Shown: positions 23,463 to 34,035, numbered from the stretch's first letter. The stretch is DNA of 64,000 nucleotides from Pogonophryne albipinna (GCA_028583405.1 JAPTMU010000409.1:62001-126000); one strand, 5' to 3'. Translations and numbers: made by a program. The notes: a model not told the origin generated them from the sequence alone.

Positions 23463-25012
23463 GAGGAGGCTGGAGGAACCTGAGCCCAGCTGTGTGTCCA
23501 TGAAGAGTGACTGGTCTATGGAGGAACCTACATGTTTCAGGAGGAGGCTGGAGGAACCTGAGCCCAGCTGTGTGTCCATGAAGAGTGACTGGTCTATGGA
23601 CACACCTACCGTACTTTTCGGCCTATAAGCCGCGACTTTTTCCCCATTTTTCGACCCTGCGGTTTATACAGCTAACGGCCACTAGGGGACCTCCTAAATC
23701 TATGGATTTTACAGGTTACAGTCCACCACCTTTAACTCTATGGGCTCTATGGCCTGTCCGTGCCCCCCAGCTTTAAGCGGCGGGCTCCAGCAGGAAAAGC
23801 TGGAGGCCGGAAAAGAGTGAGACAGGTAGCGCGCAAAAGTAAAAGTGGAACCGAGAGTGGTACGAGAGACAGAACGAGAGCAAGACAGACAGACAGACAT
23901 TACGAGAGCGAGACAGTTTGTGCAAAGGAAGTTTTCATGCACAAACCCTCATTATGGAAAACAAACGTAGACATGCATATGATGCAGCTTTTAAGTTAAA
24001 GGCAGTCAATCTGGCGATAAATCATTCACCAAAACTGGTCGCATGCGAAAAGCAACTTTCGCTCAAGTTTGCGAGTGGATCCTGACAGCGTGGAGGAGTG
24101 TCAAAACATCCATGATCACCAACGGGTTCCGAAAGGCTGGACTGCTGCGTGATGAGGAGGACGCCGCCGATACAGCTGAGGCCCTTCAGAGGCTGTTCGA
24201 TTCCGACAGTGACGAAGAGGAGTTCGTTGGTTTTGAGAGCGACAACGAAGGAGAGAGGCTGACGAAGCCACCCTGAGCCTGTTCGTTTCCGACACTGAAG
24301 ATGAGGACTTTGTTGGTTTTAGTACGCAGGAAGAAGACGAAGATGAGGATTAATGACTTTTCTGGTAGGCAGATTACCGTATATTTTAAGCAGCCGTGTT
24401 ACTGCAACTTTAGGCTTACGCGCTTACTGTCGTGTTATAGGCACTTTATTTTGCACTTTTAAAAAAACACATTTAATTTAGCCATTGATATTGCCTCGTC
24501 AAGCGCTGTAAGCTTTGTTTTTTGTTATGGTACTACTGTAGGCTATAATGTAGATCAGTGGTTTGAAAGTTGAAAAGTGTGTGTGTCTGAAACGCTATGT
24601 GATACAGTACAGTTTACACAGCACAGTACATGTTCTGTAGCTACTATTGCACTAAATGGTAACACTTGAATACGTTATGCAAATATGCAACTTGTTTGTT
24701 GAAATGTTAATAAATGGGAGCTTCCTCAAACAGCCATCTCTTTCCCGACAATCCCCTCTGTGCACGAACCCTGCTGCGGCTTGTATGCAGGTGCGCTTTA
24801 TAGTCCGAAAAGTACGGTACATGTTTCAGGAGGAGGCTGGAGGAACCTGAGCCCAGCTGTGTGTCCATGAAGAGTGATCGGTCTATGGAGGAACCTACAT
24901 GTTTCAGGAGGAGGCTGGAGGAACCTGAACCCAGCTGTGTGTCCATGAAGAGTGACTGGTCTATGGAGAAACCTATTCACTTCAAAGATGGACAACACTC
25001 TGTTGGTCAAAG
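23463..25012 (+). pseudogene. NLR N-terminal exon of four 26-residue repeats, split by a transposon
   Basis: Starts after TTTCAG and ends at a GTGAGG donor. It is built of 78-bp units (23,461, 23,539, 24,827, 24,905) each encoding 'RRRLEEPEPSCVSMKSD' plus 'WSMEEPTCF' or close variants; the last continues with 'FKDGQHSVGQR'. This is the fish NLR-C N-terminal repeat. The second unit is interrupted by the element at 23,609-24,817. Apart from that element and its duplicated TA, the exon spans 339 bp, a multiple of three. Its phase-2 acceptor fits the phase-2 donor of the exon at 13,339-13,425, but whether the two belong to one transcript over 10 kb is unknown. Confidence 0.82.
23609..24817 (+). 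mobile_element. Internally deleted pogo/Tigger-like DNA transposon
   Basis: Terminal inverted repeats CCGTACTTTTCGG at one end and its complement at the other, flanked by TA (23,607-23,608 and 24,818-24,819), 1,209 bp long. The plus strand near 23,955 encodes 'ENKRRHAYDAAFKLKAVNLA', the start of a pogo-type helix-turn-helix domain. It joins almost directly to a C-terminal end ('WILTAWRSVKTSMITNGFRK' and an acidic 'DSDSDEEEF' tail, about 24,070-24,350). The DDE catalytic core is deleted, so it needs a transposase from elsewhere. Subfamily assignment is tentative. Confidence 0.8.
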
Positions 25013-25923
25013 GTGAGGATTGAAAGTTGATAACCCCCTTCATGGTACCTGCTGCTCTGCTTTCAGGTTTCATTGACCCAGCTAAGAAAGTGTGGCTCTG
25101 TTGAATGTTCTTGGTGAGACACTTCTCTGGTTCCTTTATAATAAAAGCAGCTTTGAGCATTTATAGGGCGTATCACGTTTTAAAGCTTTAAGCACCATAA
25201 ACACCAACTTGGCAATAAACCTGTTTCTGAATCTGATGAAGGTTTCTTTAAATAAAGAAATAAAGGTCTTGTTTACCTTCAGTGTTTCTCATCTGAGTTA
25301 CATTTATTTCCTTATGAACATTAGTAAAGCTGGAGTTCTGTAATCCTGCAGCTTGCGTCCAAAGGGAGGGAAACTCAACTGTGTGGACGTCTACTCCAGG
25401 TTATGATCAGCTGTGTGTGAATACATACCTGTGTGTTTGCCATTGCTCCTCGTCAGTTGGCGTGTGTAATTGCTGTGTAGTGTTTTGCTCTATTGAACAA
25501 TTAAACGGCTCTCGATCAAATTAAATTAAATGTAATTGTTAAACCTTAATCAAAGATTACAGTCACTGATTCTTTTCATTTTGGTGCGTGGCCCTTCTTA
25601 GTATTTAGTGTTGCTGATAGTCAAGGATGAGTGATATCACTGCCCTTTAACCTTTGTACCAATTCATGTTTCCTTAAAACTTTATTTTGAAGCATAAAAT
25701 GAAAGTTTGGCAAAAAGACAAAACAAATAATAGAGAGTAGATACATTATTTCTTATTTTTTTATATCTGTGATTCTTGAGTATTTTACAGTACTGCCAAG
25801 GCCGGATTAACCTCAAGGGCCCCTGGGCAAGTGCCCAGGGGCCCTTGAGCAAAGATGGCCCTCAGTGACAAAACTGTTTTTTTATATATGATTTATTTTT
25901 GCGATTTTCAATACACAAAGACA
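25013..25923. other. Intron or intergenic DNA, no gene; one strong hairpin
   Basis: Contains a perfect 17-bp-stem hairpin with a 2-base loop at 25,813-25,848 (TCAAGGGCCCCTGGGCA and its complement), next to GGCCGGATTAACC, which resembles a DNA-transposon end. Otherwise AT-rich without open frames of note. Confidence 0.5.
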
Positions 25924-25928
25924 GCAGC

Positions 25929-26318
25929 TGTCACGATTCTCATGTTATGTCACGTTTGTGGGGTTGTATGTCTGGGTGTTTGCCGTTATGTTTTCCTTCT
26001 GGGTTATTGTCTGGTCCTTTTCCCTGTGTTTTTCCTCCCGTCGTTAGTTCCCTGGTGTGTCTAAGTGTCTGATTGTGTTCACCTGTTGTCCTTGTGTTTC
26101 TCCTCCCCTGCCCAGCTGTTTCTCGTCCCGTGATTACCCCGCCCTGTATTTAGTCTTGTCTCTTCCTGTGTTCAGTGTTGGTGCTTCTTTTGTTTGTGAC
26201 CGAGTTCACCGTGGAGTGTTTTGTTTGTCCATGTGATATATTAGATAAGAGCCCTTGAAATAAAGGTATTATCAGTGTTATCTGCGTTTGGGTCCTACCT
26301 GCTTCATTCCTCGTATCA
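25929..26318 (+). repeat. 5' LTR
   Basis: 390 bp, TG...CA ends, with AAATAAAG near 26,258 as a likely polyadenylation signal. Identical to the 3' LTR except at 25,972. Confidence 0.93.
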
Positions 26319-26336
26319 GAAAGCACCAACCAAGAA

Positions 26337-28736
26337 ATGGGCCCAGCAGATCCGTTCGAGCTGGAATTATTGAATTTTTCCTTTTTTTTGGCTAACTGCT
26401 CGGATCGATGGAAGAGAGCACCCGGAGTTCAGCAGCGAGAGGCTGTGTTGTCGGAGGCGCGCCAGATGGCTAGAGAGAAACCAGGTTTGGTGAAATTCTT
26501 ACCTGGCTGGATTTCAAAGATCCTCCCGGTGTGTGATTCCCGGCCTGCTAGCCCCAGGCATGCTAGCTCCCTGTCTCCCAATTCCCAACCAGGTACCATA
26601 AGCCTCGCGGGGTTCCGTCTGAAGTCAACCCATGCTTCTGCCCCAGTTCCTGCTCCTGTCCAGGAGTCGTATTCTGGAACTCGGCTGGCTTATGGAGGTC
26701 CACGGAGTATTCAGGCGGCTGCTAAGAGAAGGAGTCGCAAGGCTAAGCTAGCAGCCCGAGCCCCAAGAGCCATGGTTCCAGCCCCAGTCCTGGCCCCAGC
26801 AGCCATGGTTCCGTTCCCAGCAGCCATGGTTCCGGCTTCAGTACCGGCCCCAGTAGCCATGGTCCCGACTCCAGTTTCGGCTCCAGGACTGGCTTACCGG
26901 CCGACGCCAGCTCCCCGAGTCCTGTCGGCGTACCGGCCGATTCCAGCACCTCGTCTCCTGCTGGCTCCCCAGCCGACGCCGGCTCCCAGAGTCCTGTCGG
27001 CGTACCGGCCGACTCCAGCACCTCGTTCCCCTCGTGTTCTGTTGGCGAACCAACCGTCCCAAGTCTCCTCTCCAGTTCCCTCTCAAGTCTCCTCTCGAGC
27101 TACCTCTCGAGTCTCCTCTCAAGCCCTCTCTCGAGTTCCCTCTCAAGTCCTCTCTCAAGTCTCCTCTCAAGTTCCTACCCGAGTCCCCTCTCAAGTCACC
27201 TCTCGAGTCTCCTCTCGAGTTCCCTCTCAAGCCCTCTCTCGAGTTCCCTCTCAAGTCTCTTCTAGAGTCTCCTCTCGAGTTCCCTCTCAGGTCCCCTCTC
27301 AAATCTCTTCTCGAGTCCCCTCTCAAGTCACCTCTCGAGTTCCCTCTCAGGTCCCCTCTCGAGTCTCCTCTCGAGTTCCCTCTCAAACCCTCTCTCGAGT
27401 TCCCTATCGAGTCCCCTCTCAAGTCTCTTCTAGAGTCTCCTCTCGAGTTCCCTCTCAAGTTCCCTCTCAGGTCCCCTCTCGAGTCTCTTCTCGAGTCCCC
27501 TCTCAAGTCCCCTCTCGAGTTCCCTCTCAAGTCTCCTCTCGAGTTCCCTCTCAGGTCCCCTCTCGAGTCTCTTCTCGAGTCCCCTCTCAAGTCACCTCTC
27601 GAGTCACCTCTCGAGTCTCTGATCGAGTTCCCACTCAAGTCCCTACCCAAGTGTCGTTGGAGGTTCCGCTGGGGGTCCTGCCAACTCTATGTCCTGTGCC
27701 GTTGGAGGCCACGCCGACTACTCTCCTGCCGGGGGTCCTGCCAACCCTGTGTCCTGTCCCGTTGGAGGTCCCGCCGACTACTCTTCTGCCGGGGGTCCTG
27801 CCAACCCTGTGTCCTGTGCCGTTGGAGGCCCCGCCGACTACTCTTCTGCCGGGGGTCCTGCCAACCCTGTGTCCTGTCCCGTTGGAGGCCCCGCCGACTA
27901 CTCTTCTGCCGGGGGTCCTGCCAGCCGTATGTCCTGTGCCGTTGGAGGCCCCGCCGACTACTCTTCTGCCGGGGGTCCTGCCAACCCTATGTCCTGTGCC
28001 GTTGGAGGTCCCGACGACTGCTCTCCTGCCGGGGGTCCTGCCAACCCTGTGTCCTGTCCCGTTGGGGGTCCCGCCGACGACTCTTCTGCCGGGGGTCCTG
28101 CCAGCCCTATGTCCTGTTCCGTTGGAGGACCCGCTGAGAGTCCTGCCAATCCCATGTCTTGTTCCGTTGGAGGTCCCGCCGTTACCTGTCTCGCCGGGGG
28201 TCCTGCCAACTCCTGGTCCTCTTCCGTGGGGGATCCTACCGAAGCCTGTCCCACCGACACCGGGTCCTGCCCGGCCTCCGGAGCTGTCCCGTCAGCGCCT
28301 TCCTGCCCGGCCTCCGGAGTTGTCCGGTCTTCGCCCTCGAGCCCGGCCCCCTGAGAGCCGTGGTCTTCGGCCTCGAGCCCGGCCCCCTGAGAGCCGCGGT
28401 CTTCGGCCTCGAGCCCGGCCCCCTGAGAGCCGCGGTCTTCGGCCTCGAGCCCGGCCCCCTGAGTGCTGCGGTCTTCACCCTCATGCTCGGCCCCCTGACT
28501 CTTCCGGCCGCTGCCTTCGCCCTCATGCTCGGCCCCCTGAGTTTGCCCGCTGTGGTCTTCGCCCCTCCATGGACTCTACCTTGCCCCCGGGCCGTCCGCC
28601 CGAGATCTCCACCTTGGACTTTGCCTTGCCCCCGGGCCGTCCGCCCGAGATCCCTTCCGGGCCCTCCGCTGTGCTCCTGGGCTGTCAGCCCAAAACCCGT
28701 CCTCCAGACCCCCTCCACCCACCCTGGTGCGCCTAG
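26337..28736 (+). CDS. 799-residue proline-rich tandem-repeat protein of the LTR element
   Basis: Starts 18 bp after the 5' LTR and ends in TAG at 28,734. Residues 1-75 are non-repetitive and charged ('SDRWKRAPGVQQREAV', 'LVKFLPGWISKIL') and may be a gag N-terminal remnant. Residues about 135-235 are Ala/Pro/Val-rich ('PTPAPRVLSAYRP' repeats). Residues about 240-435 are five-residue units of the 'SRVPS/SQVSS' kind (15-bp DNA repeats). Residues about 445-608 are eight 20-residue units ('LPGVLPTLCPVPLEAPPTTL', 60 bp). Residues about 645-735 are 12-residue units ('RPPESRGLRPRA', 36 bp), then 'LPPGRPPEI' units. No zinc knuckle, protease or polymerase motif. Most likely disordered; its function is unknown. 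The intact frame and young LTRs suggest it is in use or very recently was. Confidence 0.8.
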   Translation: MGPADPFELELLNFSFFLANCSDRWKRAPGVQQREAVLSEARQMAREKPGLVKFLPGWISKILPVCDSRPASPRHASSLSPNSQPGTISLAGFRLKSTHASAPVPAPVQESYSGTRLAYGGPRSIQAAAKRRSRKAKLAARAPRAMVPAPVLAPAAMVPFPAAMVPASVPAPVAMVPTPVSAPGLAYRPTPAPRVLSAYRPIPAPRLLLAPQPTPAPRVLSAYRPTPAPRSPRVLLANQPSQVSSPVPSQVSSRATSRVSSQALSRVPSQVLSQVSSQVPTRVPSQVTSRVSSRVPSQALSRVPSQVSSRVSSRVPSQVPSQISSRVPSQVTSRVPSQVPSRVSSRVPSQTLSRVPYRVPSQVSSRVSSRVPSQVPSQVPSRVSSRVPSQVPSRVPSQVSSRVPSQVPSRVSSRVPSQVTSRVTSRVSDRVPTQVPTQVSLEVPLGVLPTLCPVPLEATPTTLLPGVLPTLCPVPLEVPPTTLLPGVLPTLCPVPLEAPPTTLLPGVLPTLCPVPLEAPPTTLLPGVLPAVCPVPLEAPPTTLLPGVLPTLCPVPLEVPTTALLPGVLPTLCPVPLGVPPTTLLPGVLPALCPVPLEDPLRVLPIPCLVPLEVPPLPVSPGVLPTPGPLPWGILPKPVPPTPGPARPPELSRQRLPARPPELSGLRPRARPPESRGLRPRARPPESRGLRPRARPPESRGLRPRARPPECCGLHPHARPPDSSGRCLRPHARPPEFARCGLRPSMDSTLPPGRPPEISTLDFALPPGRPPEIPSGPSAVLLGCQPKTRPPDPLHPPWCA

Positions 28737-28839
28737 TGTTGTGTCCCTCCTCCGGACCCCCTCCACCCACCCTGCTTGAGGTTTTGGACTTTTGTGGTTT
28801 TTAGGGACGTCTGGAATCCGTCCCTTGAGGGGGGGGTTC

Positions 28840-29229
28840 TGTCACGATTCTCATGTTATGTCACGTTTGTGGGGTTGTATGTTTGGGTGTTTGCCGTTAT
28901 GTTTTCCTTCTGGGTTATTGTCTGGTCCTTTTCCCTGTGTTTTTCCTCCCGTCGTTAGTTCCCTGGTGTGTCTAAGTGTCTGATTGTGTTCACCTGTTGT
29001 CCTTGTGTTTCTCCTCCCCTGCCCAGCTGTTTCTCGTCCCGTGATTACCCCGCCCTGTATTTAGTCTTGTCTCTTCCTGTGTTCAGTGTTGGTGCTTCTT
29101 TTGTTTGTGACCGAGTTCACCGTGGAGTGTTTTGTTTGTCCATGTGATATATTAGATAAGAGCCCTTGAAATAAAGGTATTATCAGTGTTATCTGCGTTT
29201 GGGTCCTACCTGCTTCATTCCTCGTATCA
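28840..29229 (+). repeat. 3' LTR
   Basis: 390 bp, preceded by a polypurine tract; one substitution from the 5' LTR (T at 28,883). Confidence 0.93.
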
Positions 29230-29299
29230 GCAGCAATACAATACATTACGCCTGCGATTTCTAACAAAACAACCCCAAGACACAATACATCAGTTACAA

Positions 29300-30590
29300 T
29301 CAGACAATAATGTAATAATGAAATAAAATAATAATAATAAAAAATAATAATAAAAAAAAAAATACAATACATTTATATATATATATGGAATAAATACAAA
29401 TACAAATAAATAAAAACCTGCGAGACATTTTGTGAGCATTCCTGTGAGCTGCTGCGGTACAGGGGGGCGACTCAGCCAACCGGGACAGACTCCAACTGGA
29501 GGTACTTAACATGTTCTAAGAAGGGTAGCCATATTTTTGTGAACTTTAAGTCTGAGCCCCGAATACAGTGTTTAATTGTTTCCAATTTCACAAAGTATAG
29601 GGCATCCTTTATCCAATGTGCATGAGAGGGGGGACGAGGACCCTTCCAATGCATCAAAATAACGCGCCTAGCCAGCAATCTGAGGAAAGCTACAAGTTCA
29701 GCGAAATAGGATGGCAGTAAATGGTCAACGGGTAAGACACCAAACAGGCCAATTAAGGGTGAGGGATGGATGGTAACAGACGTGATAGCTGAGAGTGAGT
29801 CAAAGACAGACTTCCAAAACTGAGGTAGGGTGGGGCAAGTCCAAAACATGTGGGCGAGATTAGCTGGTCCTAGGTGACATTTATCACAGTTAGGGTCAGT
29901 ACCAGGATAGATGCGAGCTAGTTTACTTTTGGACCAGTGCACTCTGTGGACCACTTTACATTGTAAAACCCCGTGGCGGGCACAAATGGATGATGTGTGG
30001 ACACGTTTCAAAATAGACTGCCAAACCTCAGTCCCTATCTGTATATTGAGGTCCTCTGACCAATTAGTTCCAAAGTTATCAGAGGGCAGAGGGTGGCATG
30101 TGAAAAGAGTATTGTATAGCTTTGAAATGGTACCCTTGAGGTTAGGGTTAATACTTAAGATTGTGTCAACCCAGGTAGAAGGAGGAATAGCAGGGAAACT
30201 TGGAAAACGATTACGAATAAAATCTCGGACTTGTAAATATCTGAAGAAGTGGGACTTAGGTAGATTGAATTTATGGGCCAGCTGATCAAAATATGCAAAT
30301 GTTCCATCAATGTAAAGTTGTTTTACAGACACAATCCCATTGATCTCCCATATTGAAAAGGCAGCATCAGTGATAGAGGGAGTGAACAGCGGATTGGAAT
30401 GCATGGGGACAGTAGAGGTATTCCCTGGAACCAAAAGTGCCGTTTAAGTTGAGTCCAGATCTTGAGACAGTTTTTAACTACAATATTTTTGTATTTTGAG
30501 GATGGTAACGTCAGGGGGAGGCACACGAGGGACATCAGAGAAGAAGAGCCACATGAGGCATCCTCAATCTGCAGCCACGGTGGAGGTTGT
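29300..30590 (-). mobile_element. L1/Tx1-type LINE, 3' part of ORF2 only
   Basis: The minus-strand frame 30,434-29,472 (320 codons) has no RT core. It matches the region downstream of RT in L1/Tx1-type proteins: 'FFRYLQVRDFIRN', a 'CHPLPSDNF..WSEDLNIQI' stretch, the zinc-like 'CDKCHLGPANLAHMFWTC' motif and a 'LILMHWKGPRPPS'-like end ('VILMHWKGPRPPSHAHWIKD'). The upstream continuation (30,535-30,435) is frameshifted. It differs clearly from the L1 copy at 16.5-20.5 kb, so it is another subfamily. (AAT)n and (TA)n runs lie at 29,325-29,390. Confidence 0.82.
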
Positions 30591-30601
30591 TTGTTAACCT
30601 C

Positions 30602-31064
30602 TTAAGCCCTGAGCCTGTTTTTCAGGTTTCAGGCTCGAAAATGCTATGCCCAAAACAAATGACTATAACTTAACTTCTAAAAGGGTTATTTGAATAATTC
30701 CTTTTATCAAAGCAAGGTTACATCTGTGAGTTGGATGTAGAAGTGTCAGAATCAATATAGATGTTTCTGTTTCAGAGTAAATTCAGATGGAACATAGTAA
30801 AAAAGGTAAATTCTTACCTACGCCTAAAAAAAAACATTACTTATAGTGAAAACCACCCTTGAATGATGGTATGGTAGACTACAAGTTTTAGGAATCCAAA
30901 GTACAACATATAAGTACCCTGTATCAAGATTGAGGCAAAACAAGTTACATTTCACCTTTTTAGACAGATTTAGCAAAAAGTAGTCCAGGCGGACTGACCT
31001 TTGGGCACATTTTGGCACATTTGGATACCATCAGTGCCATTTGACCTTTTTCAGGTACCATACT
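30602..31064. other. AT-rich DNA next to a TTAA site, no gene
   Basis: TTAA at 30,602-30,605 is followed by GCCCTGAGCCTG, which could be the outer end of a piggyBac-type element, since that family targets TTAA. I could not find the matching opposite end, so this is only a suggestion. Confidence 0.3.
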
Positions 31065-31715
31065 GTAAAAATAATTTTATTATCACTATAGGTAATCATT
31101 CCATCCAAATCAACAAGTCCTCCAACTCATACGACCAAATATGTTGTTTGTTCAAGCGCTTAATACGACCTATAATTACGTTTTAAAGTTGTCGGCCTCT
31201 AGTGCTCCCGTTGAATGCAAACGTTACAGAGGGTCGTTTATTCACAAATAACCCTGTCTGTAAAATCCTAAATTGTAGGATAGTTTGGCCATTAAAAGGC
31301 TTTATGATTAGATTTCTAGCGAGAAGTATATATTGTACTTTTAGAATCCACGTCCAGTCGATATGTAGGATCTATAGTTTGATAGATATTACGAAGATGA
31401 TTTGAGGTATGCGGCAGCCTCCATGTAAAGTTACGGGTTGAAAACAGTATTTCCGGTCTCGACGTTTTCATAATAAAACCAATGATCAAATGATTACACA
31501 GTGATATCTGCAGAACTCATCCACTAAAATACATCAGTTTATCCTAGTTAATTATACGACATTTATTGGTTTAAATTGTGTACAATGCTTTTGTGTTTTT
31601 CCCATAGGTTTTTCTCTTTCGATTCTGAGAGACACATTTCTTTTTTCAGAGGTTTTGATAGGCTAAAATCACGCCGCAATGCACGTCGGGATTTGGTGTT
31701 TATGTGATATGAAAT
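31065..31715 (+). repeat. Inverted repeat, left arm (partner about 33,405-34,035)
   Basis: The reverse complement recurs at about 33,405-34,035. Shared landmarks are GGTCGTTTATTCACAAATAACC, TGTAGGATCTA, ACTTCCGG-type and GGTCTCGA strings, and TTTAAATTGTGTACAATGCTTT (each listed as parts). Divergence is moderate, about one difference per ten bases by eye. The loop (31,716-33,404) holds non-coding DNA and direct repeat copy 2. Confidence 0.75.
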
Positions 31716-32559
31716 CGGAAAACATTTTTTTTAAATAAAATAATAGTTTATTCCGAGTGTTCTTGCTTTTCTCTTTGGAAGTCATCACATAACGGCATTG
31801 TAATACACGGTTCGGCTGCATTACATATTACATATCTGCCGTAGATATTTATTTATAGAGCCCTGATCAGAAGACCTTTTGACAAACTGGAAAAGATGCC
31901 GCCAAAACTGAATACTTGACGTGGACCATAAATATATCAACAATTAAACAACATCTTCGCTTTCTCTTCACACAATACGTCTCCTTGCAGTATCAACACT
32001 AATTCGGCTGACTTTTATATTTGATCCAATTAGTAGATAGTCTGTATTTACACCATAACGGTGCACAGCTGATAGAAAGGGACTTTTTTGTAGTTTTTAA
32101 AGATATTACTGATTTTCTGAACTACCTTTCCAACTCCTCACGCAGTTGACTGTTACAGGTCTAAACAGGTTCATGGTACAATGCATAGGCTTCACATCGA
32201 GAGACTGAAACTGTATTTTCCTTTATCGTTCTGTTTTAATTTCACAATAAAATGAATAGTCATATTATGTTTGATATTATTATGTTTTATTAACTAGACC
32301 ACTGGTTTTTTAACCCGCGCCTCCTAGTGGTTAAAGCACGTTATTGAATTTAGTTGTTGAATAAGTTATATTTGATGAAAACATTTAAATTTTAAGAGTA
32401 GCCTACATACAACATAGGGGTCAATGATAGAAATATAGAATAGAAAATATCAAGAAGATACTGTAGTGATCTCTACAATAAAACAGTTATAAATAAAAGC
32501 AGGACGTCCAAAGACATTAACAGGAGGATGAGCAAAACAGACAAACTGATAAGGCTGAA

Positions 32560-33410
32560 CTTTACTCAGGTGTAACTAAAGTCCGATTTAAGGGTTGTTT
32601 ATATTTCACATCATTAATCAGAATCTGCAAAGTAACTAAAATAAATGTAGTGGAGTAAAAACACCAGGTTAACCTCTGAATTGTAGTGGAGTAGAACAAA
32701 GTAGTACATGCTGCTGTAACAAAAACATTTCCCAACTTGGGATCAATAAAGTATCTTATCTTAAGATGATCGATAGCTACTGCCATATTTGCTAAATGTG
32801 CATCTGAACCTTGACAAGTGCATGTTTCAGGCTCATCAATGAACAACAGGAGGGGTCACAGACATAAGACCAGCTGTTAAATAAAGCTCTTCTGACCTTA
32901 GCTGTCATGTGGGTATGTTAATGCTGCCCATTATGGACACAACCAATTTTCACCCATGTATTAATCATATGTTTTAAATTTGATAACACCAATGTGTTTC
33001 GTATCCCCTAAACCTCCGGGGATGTATACAGTTTAATACTGGCAACTTCTAATTGTGGGAAATACGAAAACGTCTTTTAAAACTACAATTCCCAGTAGAG
33101 ACGTGCCATAGAACATGTTGCGAAACACACAATAGCCAGCATGTGTAGTTCTGGGGGGGGGGGGGGGGGGGGGGAGGGCTGGGCTGGACCCGTCCAAGTC
33201 CAGTTTTGGATAGTCTGGCGTGGCTCCATTCCATTTCAAAGAGCTGTTTGACACTCGGCGTAACCTTGTCGCACTGCCACTCCAACATCCAATCACAGAG
33301 CTTGAGGGCTAATCACGGGGTTTGTAAAGCAAGGCGGATGTTGTAGTCCCAAACGATAGCTGGGGATTCTGGGTAGTGTAGTGTCTTCGGAAACTCTGTA
33401 GTGTCTAAAC
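32560..33410. repeat. Direct repeat copy 2 (partner 20,560-21,440)
   Basis: Same orientation and order as the first copy, with a longer poly-G run (about 33,154-33,174) and without the (TTGA)n run. It sits inside the loop of the inverted repeat, so either it inserted there or the whole is one composite element. Confidence 0.7.
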
Positions 33411-34035
33411 TCCGAAAAAACAATTTCTTTCTCCGAATCGAAGGTTAAAAACACAAAAGCATTGTACACAATTTAAACCAATCAATATTGTGTAATTAAC
33501 AAGGATAAACTGATGTGTTTCAGTGGATGAGTAATGCAGATATCACTGTGTAATCATTTGACAGTGTGGGGAATACTTCCGGTTTTATTATGAAAACTTC
33601 GAGACCGGAAATACTGTTTTCACCCACGCTAACTTTACATGGAAGCTGCCCCATATACACGTTCTCCTGGCGAGACCTCAAATCATCTTCGTATATCTAT
33701 CAAACTGTAGATCCTACACATCCACTGGACGTAGATTATAAAAGTACAATATACACTTCTCGCTAGAAATCTAATCAAAAAGCATTTTAATGGCCAAACC
33801 ATTCTACAATTTAGGATTTTCCAGAGAGGGTTATTTGTGAATAAACGACCCTCCGGAGCGTTTGCAATCGACAGGAGCATGTTGTTTCTTACACGACCAC
33901 TAGAGGTGCTACACTTTAAAACGTGACTCTGGGTCGTATTTAGCTGCTAAACAATCGACCTATATGGTCGTTTTTTGTAGGAGGACAGGCTGATCCAAAT
34001 ACAAGTGTTTTTATAAGAAAAAAATTATTTTTAAT
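33405..34035 (-). repeat. Inverted repeat, right arm
   Basis: Complementary to 31,065-31,715. Between this arm and the piggyBac remnant (34,036-34,359) the sequence is AT-rich and holds no gene. Confidence 0.75.

Larger units (their letters stand above)
25929..29229 (+). mobile_element. Young non-autonomous LTR retrotransposon (Gypsy-like start, no pol)
   Basis: Two 390-bp LTRs (25,929-26,318 and 28,840-29,229) start TGTCACG and end CGTATCA. They differ at one base that I can see (C at 25,972, T at 28,883). A 5-bp target duplication GCAGC flanks the element (25,924-25,928 and 29,230-29,234). A purine tract GAGGGGGGGG (28,827-28,836) lies just before the 3' LTR. The inside is a single open frame of 799 codons; there is no protease, RT, RNase H or integrase. 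I could not find a standard tRNA primer site directly after the 5' LTR. The start 'MGPADPFEL' resembles Gypsy gag starts of fish, so it probably depends on an active Gypsy element. Confidence 0.9.

Noticed and set aside
25855..26064. Hydrophobic 69-codon frame at the LTR start
   Set aside because: Lies across the LTR boundary and inside the LTR; not a gene.
26337..26365. tRNA primer binding site starting with TGGGCCCAG at 26,338
   Set aside because: It starts some 19 bp after the LTR end and does not look like the complement of a tRNA 3' end. It overlaps the start codon of the ORF.
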